A stretch of 64,000 nt of DNA from Nitratireductor mangrovi (GCF_007922615.2 NZ_CP042301.2:4510001-4574000); one strand, 5' to 3'; positions 20,718-28,669 are shown, counted from the stretch's first letter. Notes: generated by a model not told the origin, from the letters alone. Program-made: numbers and translations.

Positions 20718-21386
20718 ATGGCTGTTCTCGGCCGAAAAGTGCACGGGTTCCCGCCCCGGATGTTTCGCGCGCAGGAGAACGAGACCGGTCGAGCAGCCGG
20801 GCAGGCGCCCGATTTCGACCTTGGCGGCGAATGGCTGCTCGACGCGCGGCCGGAGGAACTCACCGCGATCATCCTGTCGCCGGAGACGCTCCATCGCTGG
20901 TGCGGCGCCGTCTACATGGAGAGCGAAACGCTTTCCCGCGGCAGGCCGGACGGCCTTGGCATGACCATTCGGGTCTTCGCCAAGGGGTTTTTGCCGCACT
21001 CCTTCTTTTTTATCGGCCGCATCGTAGACCTCGTCGAGCACCGCTACATGAAGATCGCTGTCGCCGGCGATTTTGAAGGTGTCAGTGAAATGTGGGCCGA
21101 GCCCGTGGACTTCGCCCGCTGCAGGGTAACCTTGCGCTGGCAGGTGGAGGTCCGCCATCCCTATGTGCGCTTTTTCGTTCGCCTGCTGCGTCCCGTCTTC
21201 GCCTGGAACCATCGCTGGTCGGTGGAGCGGGCCTGCCGCCTGCTGCAGGCCGAGGTCGACCGCCGGCGCGGCGGTGCTGTCGGCGAACCCGCCCGTCCGA
21301 CTTTTCCGCACAATCTGCCGCCGGTGCGCCGCTGGCTCACCCGGCGCGCGGCGCGCAGCGGTCGCACGCGGAAGGCCGCGACATGA
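20718..21386 (+). CDS. START-fold (SRPBCC-like) protein, paralogue A
   Basis: A 222-residue soluble protein beginning one base after the DUF422 stop. It appears to be a SRPBCC/START-type ligand-binding fold: W-x-L ... P-E-E-L-T-A-I, H-x-W-C, D-G-L-G-M-T-I-R, KGFLPHSFFF, IAVAGDFEG and VRHPYVRFFVRL occur in the order expected for such domains. The C-terminal 40 residues are strongly basic with a TFPHNLPPVRRW motif. It is closely related to the next gene. The specific family name is not known to me; hydrophobic-ligand binding is inferred from the fold and context. Confidence 0.72.
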   Translation: MAVLGRKVHGFPPRMFRAQENETGRAAGQAPDFDLGGEWLLDARPEELTAIILSPETLHRWCGAVYMESETLSRGRPDGLGMTIRVFAKGFLPHSFFFIGRIVDLVEHRYMKIAVAGDFEGVSEMWAEPVDFARCRVTLRWQVEVRHPYVRFFVRLLRPVFAWNHRWSVERACRLLQAEVDRRRGGAVGEPARPTFPHNLPPVRRWLTRRAARSGRTRKAAT

Positions 21387-22021
21387 TCGCCGGCACCACT
21401 GAAAAGCCGGATTTTGACGTCGTCACCACATGGCGCCTCGAGGCAGAGCCCGAGGAACTCACCGCAATCGTGCTCGACCCCGACCTCATCCATCTCTGGT
21501 GCCCGAGCGTGTTCCTCGATTCCGAACTGGTCGAGCGCGGCGGCGCCGACGGGCTCGGCATGACGATCAGGCTCTACACCAAGGGCTTCCTGCCGCATTC
21601 CTTCTTCTTCGTCGCGCGCATCGTCGACCTGGTGCCGCACCGGTCGATGACCATCGCCGTCGTGGGCGATTTCGAAGGCCGCGGCGAGATGTCGGTCGTG
21701 CCCGGTCCGGATGGCATCTGCGATGCGCGCCTGCGCTGGCGGGTCCGGGTCATGCACCCCTATGTCCGGCGGTTCGTGCGCCTGTTTCGCTTCGCGTTGG
21801 TCGCCAACCACAAATGGGCGGTGCGTTACGCCCGCCGCCTCATGCAGGAGGAGGTTTTCCGCCGCCGCCGACGCTCCAACGGCTTCACGCGGGCGCAGGC
21901 GACCTTCCCGCACAATCTTCCGTTCTTTCGCGCCTGGCAGCGCCGCCGCGCCGCCCGCCGCGGCTGGATCGAGCCGCCGCCGGCCGAGGCGATCGCCGAG
22001 CGATCAGCGGACGCGCGCTGA
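21383..22021 (+). CDS. START-fold (SRPBCC-like) protein, paralogue B
   Basis: A 212-residue paralogue of the preceding gene, overlapping it by ATGA. Shared motifs include EELTAIVL, H-L-W-C-P, DGLGMTIR, KGFLPHSFFF, RIVDLVPHR, GDFEG, HPYVRRFVRL and ATFPHNLPFFRAW, ending in a basic tail. By eye roughly half the residues match paralogue A. Two adjacent, divergent copies suggest a heterodimer or two ligands. It is the last gene of the rightward operon; the ECF41 operon converges on it 19 bases later. Confidence 0.72.
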   Translation: MIAGTTEKPDFDVVTTWRLEAEPEELTAIVLDPDLIHLWCPSVFLDSELVERGGADGLGMTIRLYTKGFLPHSFFFVARIVDLVPHRSMTIAVVGDFEGRGEMSVVPGPDGICDARLRWRVRVMHPYVRRFVRLFRFALVANHKWAVRYARRLMQEEVFRRRRRSNGFTRAQATFPHNLPFFRAWQRRRAARRGWIEPPPAEAIAERSADAR

Positions 22022-22040
22022 CCATACTTGCCGGCGGTGC

Positions 22041-22919
22041 TCAGGCCTGCAACCGCGCCAGCTTGTCGGGATTGCGCACGATATAGATGGTGCGGATCCT
22101 GCGATCCGCGTCGACGTCGAAGGCCAGCGTGTGGTCGAGCGCGCCATTGATGCGGATCAGCAGCGCCGGCTGGTCGTTGATGGTTGTCGGCTCGGCGCTC
22201 GTCTCGGTCCCCGCCGGCAGCTTGCCGGCGATGCCGACCAGGAAGCGGCTGACCGCGTCGGCGCCCAGGATCGGGTTGAGCGCCGCCAGCACCTTGCCGC
22301 CGCCATCGCCGATCAGTTCGGCATCCTCCGCCAGCAGCGCCTTCAGCCGCGCCGGGTCGCCATCCTCGACCGAGGCACGGAACACCGTCACCAGCCGCTC
22401 GACCTCCTCGCGGCTCGGGCGATAGCGCTGCCGCGCCTCGCCGAGCGCGCCGCGCGCCCGCGAGACGAGCTTGCGGCAGGTCTGCGGCGAACGTGCCAGC
22501 GTCTGGGCGATCTCCTCATAGGAAAGCTCCCACAGATCGTGCAGGAAGAAGGCCGCCCGTTCGGCGGGCGACAGTCGCTCCAGCGCGCGCATCACCGCGA
22601 ACGAGATGTCGAGCGCGGCGTCCTCGCTCGGCTCCTGGCCGGTGCCGGCCAGCGGCTCGGGCAACCAGGGCCCGACATAGATCTCGCGCCGCGCCGCCGC
22701 CGATTTCATGCGGTCGAGGCAGAGCCGTGTGACGATGGTCGACAACAGTCGCGGCGCGTCGCGGACCTCGCCGGCGCCCTCGAAGCGCAGCCACGCTTCC
22801 TGCACCACGTCCTCGGCATCGGCGACCGAGCCGAGATGCCGGTAGGCGAGCCGCAACAGCCGCGTCTTGGCGGCCATGAAGGCGACAAGCCGCTCCGTGC
22901 CCGCTTCGGCGTCGCTCAT
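22041..22919 (-). CDS. ECF41-family RNA polymerase sigma factor
   Basis: A 292-residue extracytoplasmic-function sigma factor with regions 2 (LRLAYRHLGSVADAEDVVQEAWLRF) and 4 (LSYEEIAQTLARSPQTCRKLVSRAR). It also has a C-terminal SnoaL-like domain of about 110 residues. That domain carries the two ECF41 hallmarks, DGGGK near residue 200 and NPDKL at the C-terminus, which are known to regulate the sigma factor in place of an anti-sigma protein. ECF41 genes sit beside carboxymuconolactone-decarboxylase-type partners, as here. The ATG at 22919 overlaps the upstream stop by ATGA. Confidence 0.92.
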   Translation of the reverse strand: MSDAEAGTERLVAFMAAKTRLLRLAYRHLGSVADAEDVVQEAWLRFEGAGEVRDAPRLLSTIVTRLCLDRMKSAAARREIYVGPWLPEPLAGTGQEPSEDAALDISFAVMRALERLSPAERAAFFLHDLWELSYEEIAQTLARSPQTCRKLVSRARGALGEARQRYRPSREEVERLVTVFRASVEDGDPARLKALLAEDAELIGDGGGKVLAALNPILGADAVSRFLVGIAGKLPAGTETSAEPTTINDQPALLIRINGALDHTLAFDVDADRRIRTIYIVRNPDKLARLQA

Positions 22920-23476
22920 CCCGCCTCCATCTCCTCTTTTCGGCGTTCTTCCGCCGCCGCGGCCGCAACCAGCGCCTGCACCACCGGTTCGCAGGTCGCC
23001 GCATGCCCCATGCCGCGCTTCAGGAGCGGGTAGAATTGGCCGGCGAGCGTGGCCGCCGCAAGACCCGCCGCCGCGCGCGCGCCGAAGCGCGCCTTCGCCT
23101 CGGCGCTGATCTCGGTCAGTTCCGGTGCGTTTTCGGCGACCGCGTCGGCAAGCTTTATCGCCAGCGCCATGTCCGGGTCCGGCCGGCCGTAGCCGACCAC
23201 CGGCAACAGCCGCTCGCGCGATATGCCGGCTTCCTCGGCCATGGCGATCGCCAGCCGCAGGCACGGGCCGCAATCGGCCCGCATCGTGCTCCTGACCTTG
23301 GCCGCGTAGTAGAGCGCCTTCGGCGCGCCGAAATCGTGGCTCAGGAACAGCGTTGCCAGCATCAGCTTGAAGCCGCCGGCGGTGTCCTCGTCGACTAGCT
23401 CGCGCATATAGGTTGCGTCGTAGCCGTATTGCCGTTCGAACCTCGCGATCATTCGCTTGAGAAGCGCCTTCATCAT
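22916..23476 (-). CDS. carboxymuconolactone decarboxylase/AhpD-like partner of ECF41
   Basis: A 186-residue mostly helical protein with a CxxC pair (ADCGPCLRLAIAMAEEAG, near residue 68) in the position where AhpD/CMD-like proteins carry their redox cysteines. I cannot name the subfamily exactly. Genes of the CMD, oxidoreductase or epimerase type are the standard neighbours and targets of ECF41 sigma factors. Translational coupling on both sides (ATGA with the sigma gene, and again with the membrane protein upstream) supports this role. Confidence 0.72.
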   Translation of the reverse strand: MMKALLKRMIARFERQYGYDATYMRELVDEDTAGGFKLMLATLFLSHDFGAPKALYYAAKVRSTMRADCGPCLRLAIAMAEEAGISRERLLPVVGYGRPDPDMALAIKLADAVAENAPELTEISAEAKARFGARAAAGLAAATLAGQFYPLLKRGMGHAATCEPVVQALVAAAAAEERRKEEMEAG

Positions 23477-23862
23477 GTCCGCGCCTCCTTCGTCACATTG
23501 CGCGGTGCCAGCGCGATCGCCAGCGGCGCCAGCCCCGGCACGACGATGATCAGGAAGTCGCGGACCGCCGCCAGCGGCGCGATGCCGTGCAGCGCCATCT
23601 CGGCCAGGTGCAGCCCGGCATGGCCGCCGAGAAAGGCGGCCGCCGGCCAGATGACGGCGTCGCCCGCCTCGCGCCGCGCCGCCAGGAACAGCGCCAGCGC
23701 CGCGGCGATGAAGCCGAAACCGATATCGCGCACGAAATGAACGTTGAGCGGGCCGGTATGCTCGACGTCGGGCACGTTGGCATACCAGAGGCCGGGATCG
23801 GCGAGCATGATGAGGCCGTTGGCCCCGTGATAGACGAAAAGTACGTAAAGCAGGACACGCAT
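23473..23862 (-). CDS. small four-helix membrane protein, first gene of the ECF41 operon
   Basis: A 129-residue protein with about four hydrophobic helices (starts MRVLLYVLFVYHGANGLIML; ends in a short charged tail). I recognise no named family. The ATG at 23862 has a strong AGGAGG ribosome site 8 bases upstream, and the gene is the first after an ECF41-type promoter. It is therefore the most direct candidate target of the sigma factor encoded two genes downstream. Confidence 0.75.
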   Translation of the reverse strand: MRVLLYVLFVYHGANGLIMLADPGLWYANVPDVEHTGPLNVHFVRDIGFGFIAAALALFLAARREAGDAVIWPAAAFLGGHAGLHLAEMALHGIAPLAAVRDFLIIVVPGLAPLAIALAPRNVTKEART

Positions 23863-23885
23863 GGCAGGTACCTCCTGCGTGTCAT

Positions 23886-23912
23886 GACGAGGCAGCTCCG
23901 GTTTCTGTGACG
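23886..23912 (-). promoter_or_regulatory. ECF41-type promoter
   Basis: On the minus strand the sequence reads CGTCACA, a 16-base spacer, then CGTC. The described ECF41 target is TGTCACA-N16-CGTC; only the first base differs. It lies 24 bases before the ATG of the membrane protein gene at 23862, and implies that the ECF41 factor drives its own three-gene operon. Confidence 0.8.
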
Positions 23913-23970
23913 CCGCCGGGGCTCTTTTTTTGCCCGACGATTGGTCGCGAGGTGACGGGGCGGGCTGCGG

Positions 23971-24276
23971 TCAGTTGGCCTTGAAGATCGGCACCTCCAG
24001 CCGTGGCGGTGGCGTCAGCGCCCGGCGGCGCTGCTCGGCGTTGAACTGCCGCCGCTCGGCGTCGTGGATGCGGCGTTTCTGCTCGGCCTCCAGGATTTTC
24101 AGCTCGACCTGGTTCTGGATCTGCCGCGCCCGCAGCCGCTCGATATCGGCCTTGGCGTCATCAAGCGCCGCCGCCGGCCCGCTCGCAATCGCCGCCGCCG
24201 CGGCAAGCGCGAACGCCGCCATCGTCTTGACGCCGGCGGTTCGCGCGGAGTTCGACTTCGGGGTGTTGCTGATCAT
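23971..24276 (-). CDS. small exported coiled-coil protein, unknown
   Basis: A 101-residue product with a signal-like N-terminus (AFALAAAAAIASGPAAALDD) and a charged, glutamine/arginine-rich helical region of about 50 residues (DIERLRARQIQNQVELKIL...) predicted to form a coiled coil. It ends with a proline-rich tail. An alternative start at the internal Met 18 residues later would give a tidier signal peptide. It stands alone between the ECF41 operon and the 7TM kinase. Coding is supported by composition and the signal, not by homology. Confidence 0.55.
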   Translation of the reverse strand: MISNTPKSNSARTAGVKTMAAFALAAAAAIASGPAAALDDAKADIERLRARQIQNQVELKILEAEQKRRIHDAERRQFNAEQRRRALTPPPRLEVPIFKAN

Positions 24277-24345
24277 GCCCCATCATATAGGCGGTCAGGC
24301 CTTTGCCGCCACCGGCGCTGCGCGCTTCGTCCGCGCTTCGTGATG

Positions 24346-26337
24346 TCAGGCCGCCGCGCTCGCCCTGCGCGAAAGCGGGATCTCGATGGTGACGCCGCTG
24401 CCGTGGCGGCGACCGCGCGCCAGCTTCAGTCGCATGCCGTGCTTGGCGGCAAGCTCGCTGGCGATCGCCAGCCCGTAGCCATGGCCGTCGGCGGTGTCGC
24501 GGTTGTGTTCCAGCCGCGCGTGTCGTTTGCGGGCCTGCTCGAACTCCGCCGCGCTCATGCCGGTACCGGTATCGTGAACTTCGATACGCACCGTGTCGCC
24601 GGCGCGCCGCGTCCCCATCAGGATGCGCCCGTTTGTCGTATATTTGATCGCGTTGGAGACGATGTTCGACACGCAGCGCATCAGAACCAGCGGCTCGATC
24701 TCGACCTCGCCCGAACCGGGCACGAAAACGAAGTCGAGACCCTTTTCGCGCGCGTCGGGCAGAAACATCTCGTGGATGCTGGCCAGCACTGCCTGCAGCC
24801 CCAGCCCGGCATCCTCGCCGCCGTCACGCCCATGCGAGGCGATCTCGTCGTGTGCATGCGCTTCCTGCGAGCGCTCCAGCTGCTGCGCCACCAGCCCTTC
24901 CAGATAGGCGAAGCTGGCCTTGATGGTCTCCTCGCTGTCGCTGGCATCTCCCTTGCCGGCGATCAGCTTGCGTACATTGAGGCGAAGCGCATGCAGCGGC
25001 TGGCGCAGGTCGTGCACGGTGTTGTAAAGCTGCTCGTCGCGGCTTTTCGCCATCGATTCGGCGAGCGCATATTGCTCTTCCAGTTCGCGCATGCGCTCGT
25101 TCAGCACCAGGTTGCGCTGGGCTTCGACGAGGCTCGCCTTGAGCGCCCGCTGCCGCGACTGGCGCAGCTGGTTGTAGCGGTCGGCAATCGCGAGCCCCAT
25201 CATGGTGGCGTCGAACACCATCACAACGCGCATGGAATCATACTCGAACTGCTGCGGAATCTCGATGCCGAGCCAGTGGCGCAGCGTCATGATGACGACC
25301 GAGATGGCCGCGCCGGTCCAGGCAACGACGAAGAACCGCACTTCCTTGAACCGCGTCCGGGCCGCGACAAGACCGGCCGCCGTGTTGAGCGCGATTGCGG
25401 CCAGCGCCATCAGGATCAGCACCTTCTTGATCATCTGGTGGTCGAGGAAGAAGGCCGACAGGTCCATGGCGACCGTCGCCAGGATCATCGCCAGCAGCAG
25501 CTTGTCGACCCGCGGATGGTAGCGCCGCGTCTGCAGGAAGATGCGCGCGAAAATGCCGCCGAAGATGATGAAGCCCGATCCGGTGGCGATCGAGGCGAAG
25601 GCGTTGAAGGTCGGCAGCCCCGGCCAGATGTACTGGAACGCTACGCCGTCGGCGTGCATCAGGAACAAAAGCGTGCAGCCGGCTTGCGCCACATAGGCGA
25701 GGAACACCACGTGGCGGAAGATCAGCATCGCGATCAGGGCGATGATGACCAGCAGCATGGTCATGCCGTAGAAGACGAAGTTTCTGGCGGTGCGATTGGT
25801 TGAGATCGCGGCGAAGCTGTCGGCGGTCTCGAAGCTGAACGACAATTCCGATGAGCCGCCCGACCAGTAGCGCACCAGGATCGTGGCCGTTTCGTCCGGA
25901 CCGATTTCGAACGGCGCCACCAGTTCCGGATAGGGAATCGGCCGTGTGGCAAAACCGCTTGTCGGGTCTTGGCTCAGCACGTTCTCGATCGTGCCGTCGT
26001 CGCGCGCCACGAACACGTCGATCATCTGCATGAAATTCTCGGCGAAATAGATGCGCCAGCGGTTCTCCTCGGCCAGTTCGTTGCGGATCGCCACCCGCAG
26101 CCAGACGCGCGACTTGGTGTAGCCGAAATCCGGTGTCTTCGTCGTCACCGGCCGGAACAGCCCGGCATCGGCGGCCAGCATTCCCTCCACGCTGCGGTCC
26201 CAGTCGGCGTCGAGGTAATAGTCGATGCGGCCTTCGAGCTGCTGTTGGGTCACGCGCCCGTCCAGCTCCACCGGCCCAGATTGCGCGGCGGCGCCTTGCA
26301 CCGCGGCAGCGAGCACCAACAGCATTGTCGCAAGCAT
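24346..26337 (-). CDS. 7TM-DISM sensor histidine kinase
   Basis: A 663-residue membrane kinase. A signal peptide is followed by a periplasmic 7TMR-DISM extracellular domain (residues about 30-200; SRVWLRVAIRN, WRIYFAENFMQMIDVFV). Seven transmembrane helices follow (about 215-415), then a coiled coil, a phospho-acceptor region with VHDLRQPLHALRL, and an ATPase domain (N-box NIVSNAIKYT, HDTGTGM, HGYGLAIASELA). The ATG at 26337 begins the signal peptide. Longer readings run into the divergent regulator gene and are rejected. Its partner is probably the LuxR-type regulator starting 51 bases away on the other strand. Confidence 0.88.
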   Translation of the reverse strand: MLATMLLVLAAAVQGAAAQSGPVELDGRVTQQQLEGRIDYYLDADWDRSVEGMLAADAGLFRPVTTKTPDFGYTKSRVWLRVAIRNELAEENRWRIYFAENFMQMIDVFVARDDGTIENVLSQDPTSGFATRPIPYPELVAPFEIGPDETATILVRYWSGGSSELSFSFETADSFAAISTNRTARNFVFYGMTMLLVIIALIAMLIFRHVVFLAYVAQAGCTLLFLMHADGVAFQYIWPGLPTFNAFASIATGSGFIIFGGIFARIFLQTRRYHPRVDKLLLAMILATVAMDLSAFFLDHQMIKKVLILMALAAIALNTAAGLVAARTRFKEVRFFVVAWTGAAISVVIMTLRHWLGIEIPQQFEYDSMRVVMVFDATMMGLAIADRYNQLRQSRQRALKASLVEAQRNLVLNERMRELEEQYALAESMAKSRDEQLYNTVHDLRQPLHALRLNVRKLIAGKGDASDSEETIKASFAYLEGLVAQQLERSQEAHAHDEIASHGRDGGEDAGLGLQAVLASIHEMFLPDAREKGLDFVFVPGSGEVEIEPLVLMRCVSNIVSNAIKYTTNGRILMGTRRAGDTVRIEVHDTGTGMSAAEFEQARKRHARLEHNRDTADGHGYGLAIASELAAKHGMRLKLARGRRHGSGVTIEIPLSRRASAAA

Positions 26338-26388
26338 TGGCAAAGCTTTCAGAACCCGGTCAAATAGGCGGCCGAATGGGGGAAAGAC

Positions 26389-27006
26389 ATGCCGAAGACC
26401 GTCGTCATCGCCGACGATCACGCCGTCACCGTCGACGGCATGCGCGCTGCGATCGAGGCCATGGCCGAGATAGACGTGGTCGGCACCGCCGCCAACGGCA
26501 TCGAGGCGATCGCGCTGGTCAAGAAGTTCCGGCCCGACGCCGCTTTGCTCGACTTTTCCATGCCCGGCGCCAACGGCCACGAGGTCTTCGTCGAGGCGCG
26601 GCGCTGGTCGCCGCAGACCCGCTTTGCCGTCATCACCGGCCTCTCGGTGCCGGCGCGCTTTCGCGAACTGGTCGATGCAGGCATCGCCGGCATCTTCCTC
26701 AAGAACATGGAGCCCGACGAGATTTGCGCCGGGTTGCGCCGCATCCTGGCCGGCGAGACGGTCTATTCCGACGACGCCCGCGCCGCGCTCGACGGCATGT
26801 CGCGCGCCGAAAGCCTCACCGCGCGCGAGTTCGAGGTGTTGCAGGGCATTGCCCGCGGGCATTCCAACGGCCAGATCGCCGACGGCCTCAGCGTCAGCCC
26901 CAAGACCGTGGACAGCCACCGCACCAGCCTGATGCGCAAGATGGGCGTTCACAGCACCGCGACCCTCCTTGTCATGGCGATGCGCAACGGCCTGATCGAC
27001 GTCTGA
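26389..27006 (+). CDS. LuxR/NarL-type response regulator
   Basis: A 205-residue two-domain regulator. The receiver has D-D-H near residue 9 and phospho-acceptor Asp in ALLDFSMPGANG (near 54). The C-terminal LuxR helix-turn-helix is LTAREFEVLQGIARGHSNGQIADGLSVSP followed by KTVDSHRTSLMRKMGV (written here in two parts). It is divergent from the 7TM-DISM kinase with a 51-base shared gap, the usual layout of a two-component pair. Targets are unknown; the exported protein gene downstream is one possibility. Confidence 0.92.
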   Translation: MPKTVVIADDHAVTVDGMRAAIEAMAEIDVVGTAANGIEAIALVKKFRPDAALLDFSMPGANGHEVFVEARRWSPQTRFAVITGLSVPARFRELVDAGIAGIFLKNMEPDEICAGLRRILAGETVYSDDARAALDGMSRAESLTAREFEVLQGIARGHSNGQIADGLSVSPKTVDSHRTSLMRKMGVHSTATLLVMAMRNGLIDV

Positions 27007-27236
27007 TCCCCGCCGCGCACGGCGTTTCGCGCCATGCGTTCATTCTTGCCGCGAAACGGCACCGAGGCAAATTGGGGTGATCACCTGATATTGCCCGCCC
27101 GCTTCTCCGACTAGCTTCCCCCACGTCAGCAACGGCCTGCGGGCCGCACGAATTTCCGGCGCCGCGCCAGTGTGCGCAGCCGCGCCGCACCGAGGTTGGG
27201 ACGAAGACTGCGAACTGCAATCGAAGGAGAAACACC

Positions 27237-27647
27237 ATGTCGACCATCAGCACCAAACTCGCCGGAACCGCCATCGCCCTCGCCGCCGCGCTTGCCGGCA
27301 CCGCGCTTCCGGCCGCGCCGGCTTTCGCCTCGGAGCACTGCAAGAAGGTCTACCTCAAGGTGGTCAACCGCACCGGCTCCGAGATCAAGGTCATCGACCT
27401 CGACTACTGGGATCCGAGCTCCAACAAATGGCGCTCCGAGCCGACCAAGAACGAGGTCATCCCCAACGGCCAGGTCTGGCAGGAGACGCGCCGCCTCGAG
27501 CGGGTCAATGCGGAGCGCACCCGGCTGCGCGTCGAATACCGCCTGCCCAAGTCGAAGGGCTTCGGCAATTGGGGCAAGAAGCAGCGGGGCTATTCGGGCT
27601 ACGCCACCTGCAGCCGCGGCAAGGTCTATCAGGTCGTGCTCAACTAG
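27237..27647 (+). CDS. small exported basic protein, unknown
   Basis: A 136-residue product with a clear signal peptide (cleavage probably after PAFA, before SEHCKK). The mature part of about 105 residues has two cysteines, one near each end, that could form a disulfide, and many lysines and arginines. The alternating pattern (KVYLKVVNRTGSEIKVIDL) suggests a beta-sandwich. I recognise no family. The ATG has a GGAG site in GAAGGAGAAAC. A strong intrinsic terminator follows. The 230-base upstream gap shows no feature I can name. Confidence 0.72.
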   Translation: MSTISTKLAGTAIALAAALAGTALPAAPAFASEHCKKVYLKVVNRTGSEIKVIDLDYWDPSSNKWRSEPTKNEVIPNGQVWQETRRLERVNAERTRLRVEYRLPKSKGFGNWGKKQRGYSGYATCSRGKVYQVVLN

Positions 27648-27702
27648 CCGCCGCCAGCACCTTCGCCCGGACCGGCCGCGCCGCCGGTCCGGCCCCTATC
27701 CG

Positions 27703-27733
27703 AGACCCGCCATCGCGTGATGGTGGGTCTTTT
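27703..27733 (+). terminator. Rho-independent terminator
   Basis: A 12-bp stem (AGACCCGCCATC / GATGGTGGGTCT, one G-T pair) with loop GCGT runs directly into a T-run. It lies 56 bases after the stop of the exported protein gene. Confidence 0.88.
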
Positions 27734-27766
27734 CGCCTGCTGCCAATCGCGACGGAAGTGACGGCC

Positions 27767-27818
27767 TCCTCTCCCCTCGGGGAGAGGGTGGCCGCGGAGC
27801 GGCCGGGTGAGGGGGCTT
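27767..27818 (+). repeat. C/G-rich palindromic intergenic repeat
   Basis: Two adjacent hairpins, CTCTCCC...GGGAGAG and GGCCG...CGGCC, followed by GGTGAGGGGG. This is the common extragenic palindrome type of Mesorhizobium-like genomes and is related to those near 15750, 43285 and 45965. Confidence 0.7.
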
Positions 27819-27874
27819 CTACGCATGTCAGGAGACTTTTCCAGCCAGGCCTCCATCGATCCCTCACATCCCGC

Positions 27875-27918
27875 TTGACTCACGCATATCCCACCGGTTA
27901 TGGGTCAAATCCATAGCC
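27875..27918 (+). promoter_or_regulatory. promoter with overlapping ArsR-type operator
   Basis: TTGACT, a 17-base spacer and TTATGG form a plausible promoter. Overlapping its -10 is the near-perfect inverted repeat GGTTATGG-N7-CCATAGCC (27896-27918), placed 20 bases before the arsR-family ATG. Such placement is expected of an autorepressor site. Confidence 0.55.
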
Positions 27919-27938
27919 ACGGGGTTATTGATTGCGAA

Positions 27939-28262
27939 ATGCCCAGCACCCAGGACCGGCTTTTTGCCACGCTCGCCGACCCGACCCGGCGCGCCATCTT
28001 CGAGCGCCTGTGCCGCCACGGCGAGCAGACGGTGGCGGTGCTGACGGCCGCGGCCGGGGTTTCGCAGCCGGCGGTTTCCAAGCATCTTGGCGTGCTCAAA
28101 CGGGCCGGGCTGGTGCGCCACCGCGCCGCCGGCCGCAACGCCCACTACAGCGCCGACCCGCGCGGCCTGGCGCCGCTGGTCGACTGGATCGGCAGCTACG
28201 GCGCGTTCTGGAACGACCGCTTCGACGACCTCGAGGACCTGCTCAAGAGGATGGACAATTGA
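27939..28262 (+). CDS. ArsR-family transcriptional regulator
   Basis: A 107-residue winged-helix repressor: ATLADPTRRAIFERLCRHGEQTV opens the domain and GVSQPAVSKHLGVLKRAGLV is the recognition region. It has no metal-site cysteines of the CxCxxC type, so it belongs to the non-metal group usually paired with AHSA1 proteins. The Met at 27939 is preferred over one 39 bases earlier because the earlier start falls in the operator. Its stop overlaps the TTG start of the next gene. Confidence 0.88.
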   Translation: MPSTQDRLFATLADPTRRAIFERLCRHGEQTVAVLTAAAGVSQPAVSKHLGVLKRAGLVRHRAAGRNAHYSADPRGLAPLVDWIGSYGAFWNDRFDDLEDLLKRMDN

Positions 28263-28669
28263 CCGAAGCCGAGACCGAAACGCGCTCCATCGTCGTCGAG
28301 CGCGAGATTCCCCATTCGCCCGAGAAGATCTGGCGCGCGCTCACCCAGCCCCATCTGATCGAGGAATGGCTGATGAAGAACGATTTCAAACCCGAGCGGG
28401 GCCACCGCTTCAGCCTCACCGCCGACTGGGGCGGCGTCGAGGCCGAGGTGCGCACCATCGAGCCGCCCGCGAAGCTGTCCTACTCATGGAACACCAAGGA
28501 TTTGCGCAGCGTTGTCACCTGGACCCTGACGCCGACGGCCCAAGGCACGCGCCTGCGCATGGAGCAGACCGGCTTCCGCCATGACCAGGAGCCCTATTTC
28601 CGCGGCGCGACGGCGGGCTGGCAACGCTTCCTCGCCGCGCTCGAAAACGTTCTGGCGCGTATGGACTGA
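28259..28669 (+). CDS. AHSA1-type SRPBCC protein
   Basis: A 136-residue Activator-of-Hsp90-homologue-1-like START-fold protein. Typical features are VEREIPHSPEKIWRALTQPHLIEEW at the N-terminus (first helix and strand), TWTLTPTAQGTRLRMEQTGF and a final GWQRFLAALENVL. The start is a TTG overlapping the arsR stop (TTGA); no ATG is available at a sensible place. ArsR/AHSA1 pairs are frequent in rhizobia, and the ligand is usually unknown. Confidence 0.85.
   Translation: MTEAETETRSIVVEREIPHSPEKIWRALTQPHLIEEWLMKNDFKPERGHRFSLTADWGGVEAEVRTIEPPAKLSYSWNTKDLRSVVTWTLTPTAQGTRLRMEQTGFRHDQEPYFRGATAGWQRFLAALENVLARMD

Noticed and set aside
22041..23273. 410-residue start for the ECF41 factor
   Set aside because: The extra N-terminal part overlaps the CMD-like gene in another frame. 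The ATG at 22919 gives the normal sigma N-terminus and an ATGA junction.
24346..26952. 868-residue version of the 7TM-DISM kinase
   Set aside because: The additional 205 residues are antisense to the LuxR-type regulator gene; the signal peptide starts at 26337.
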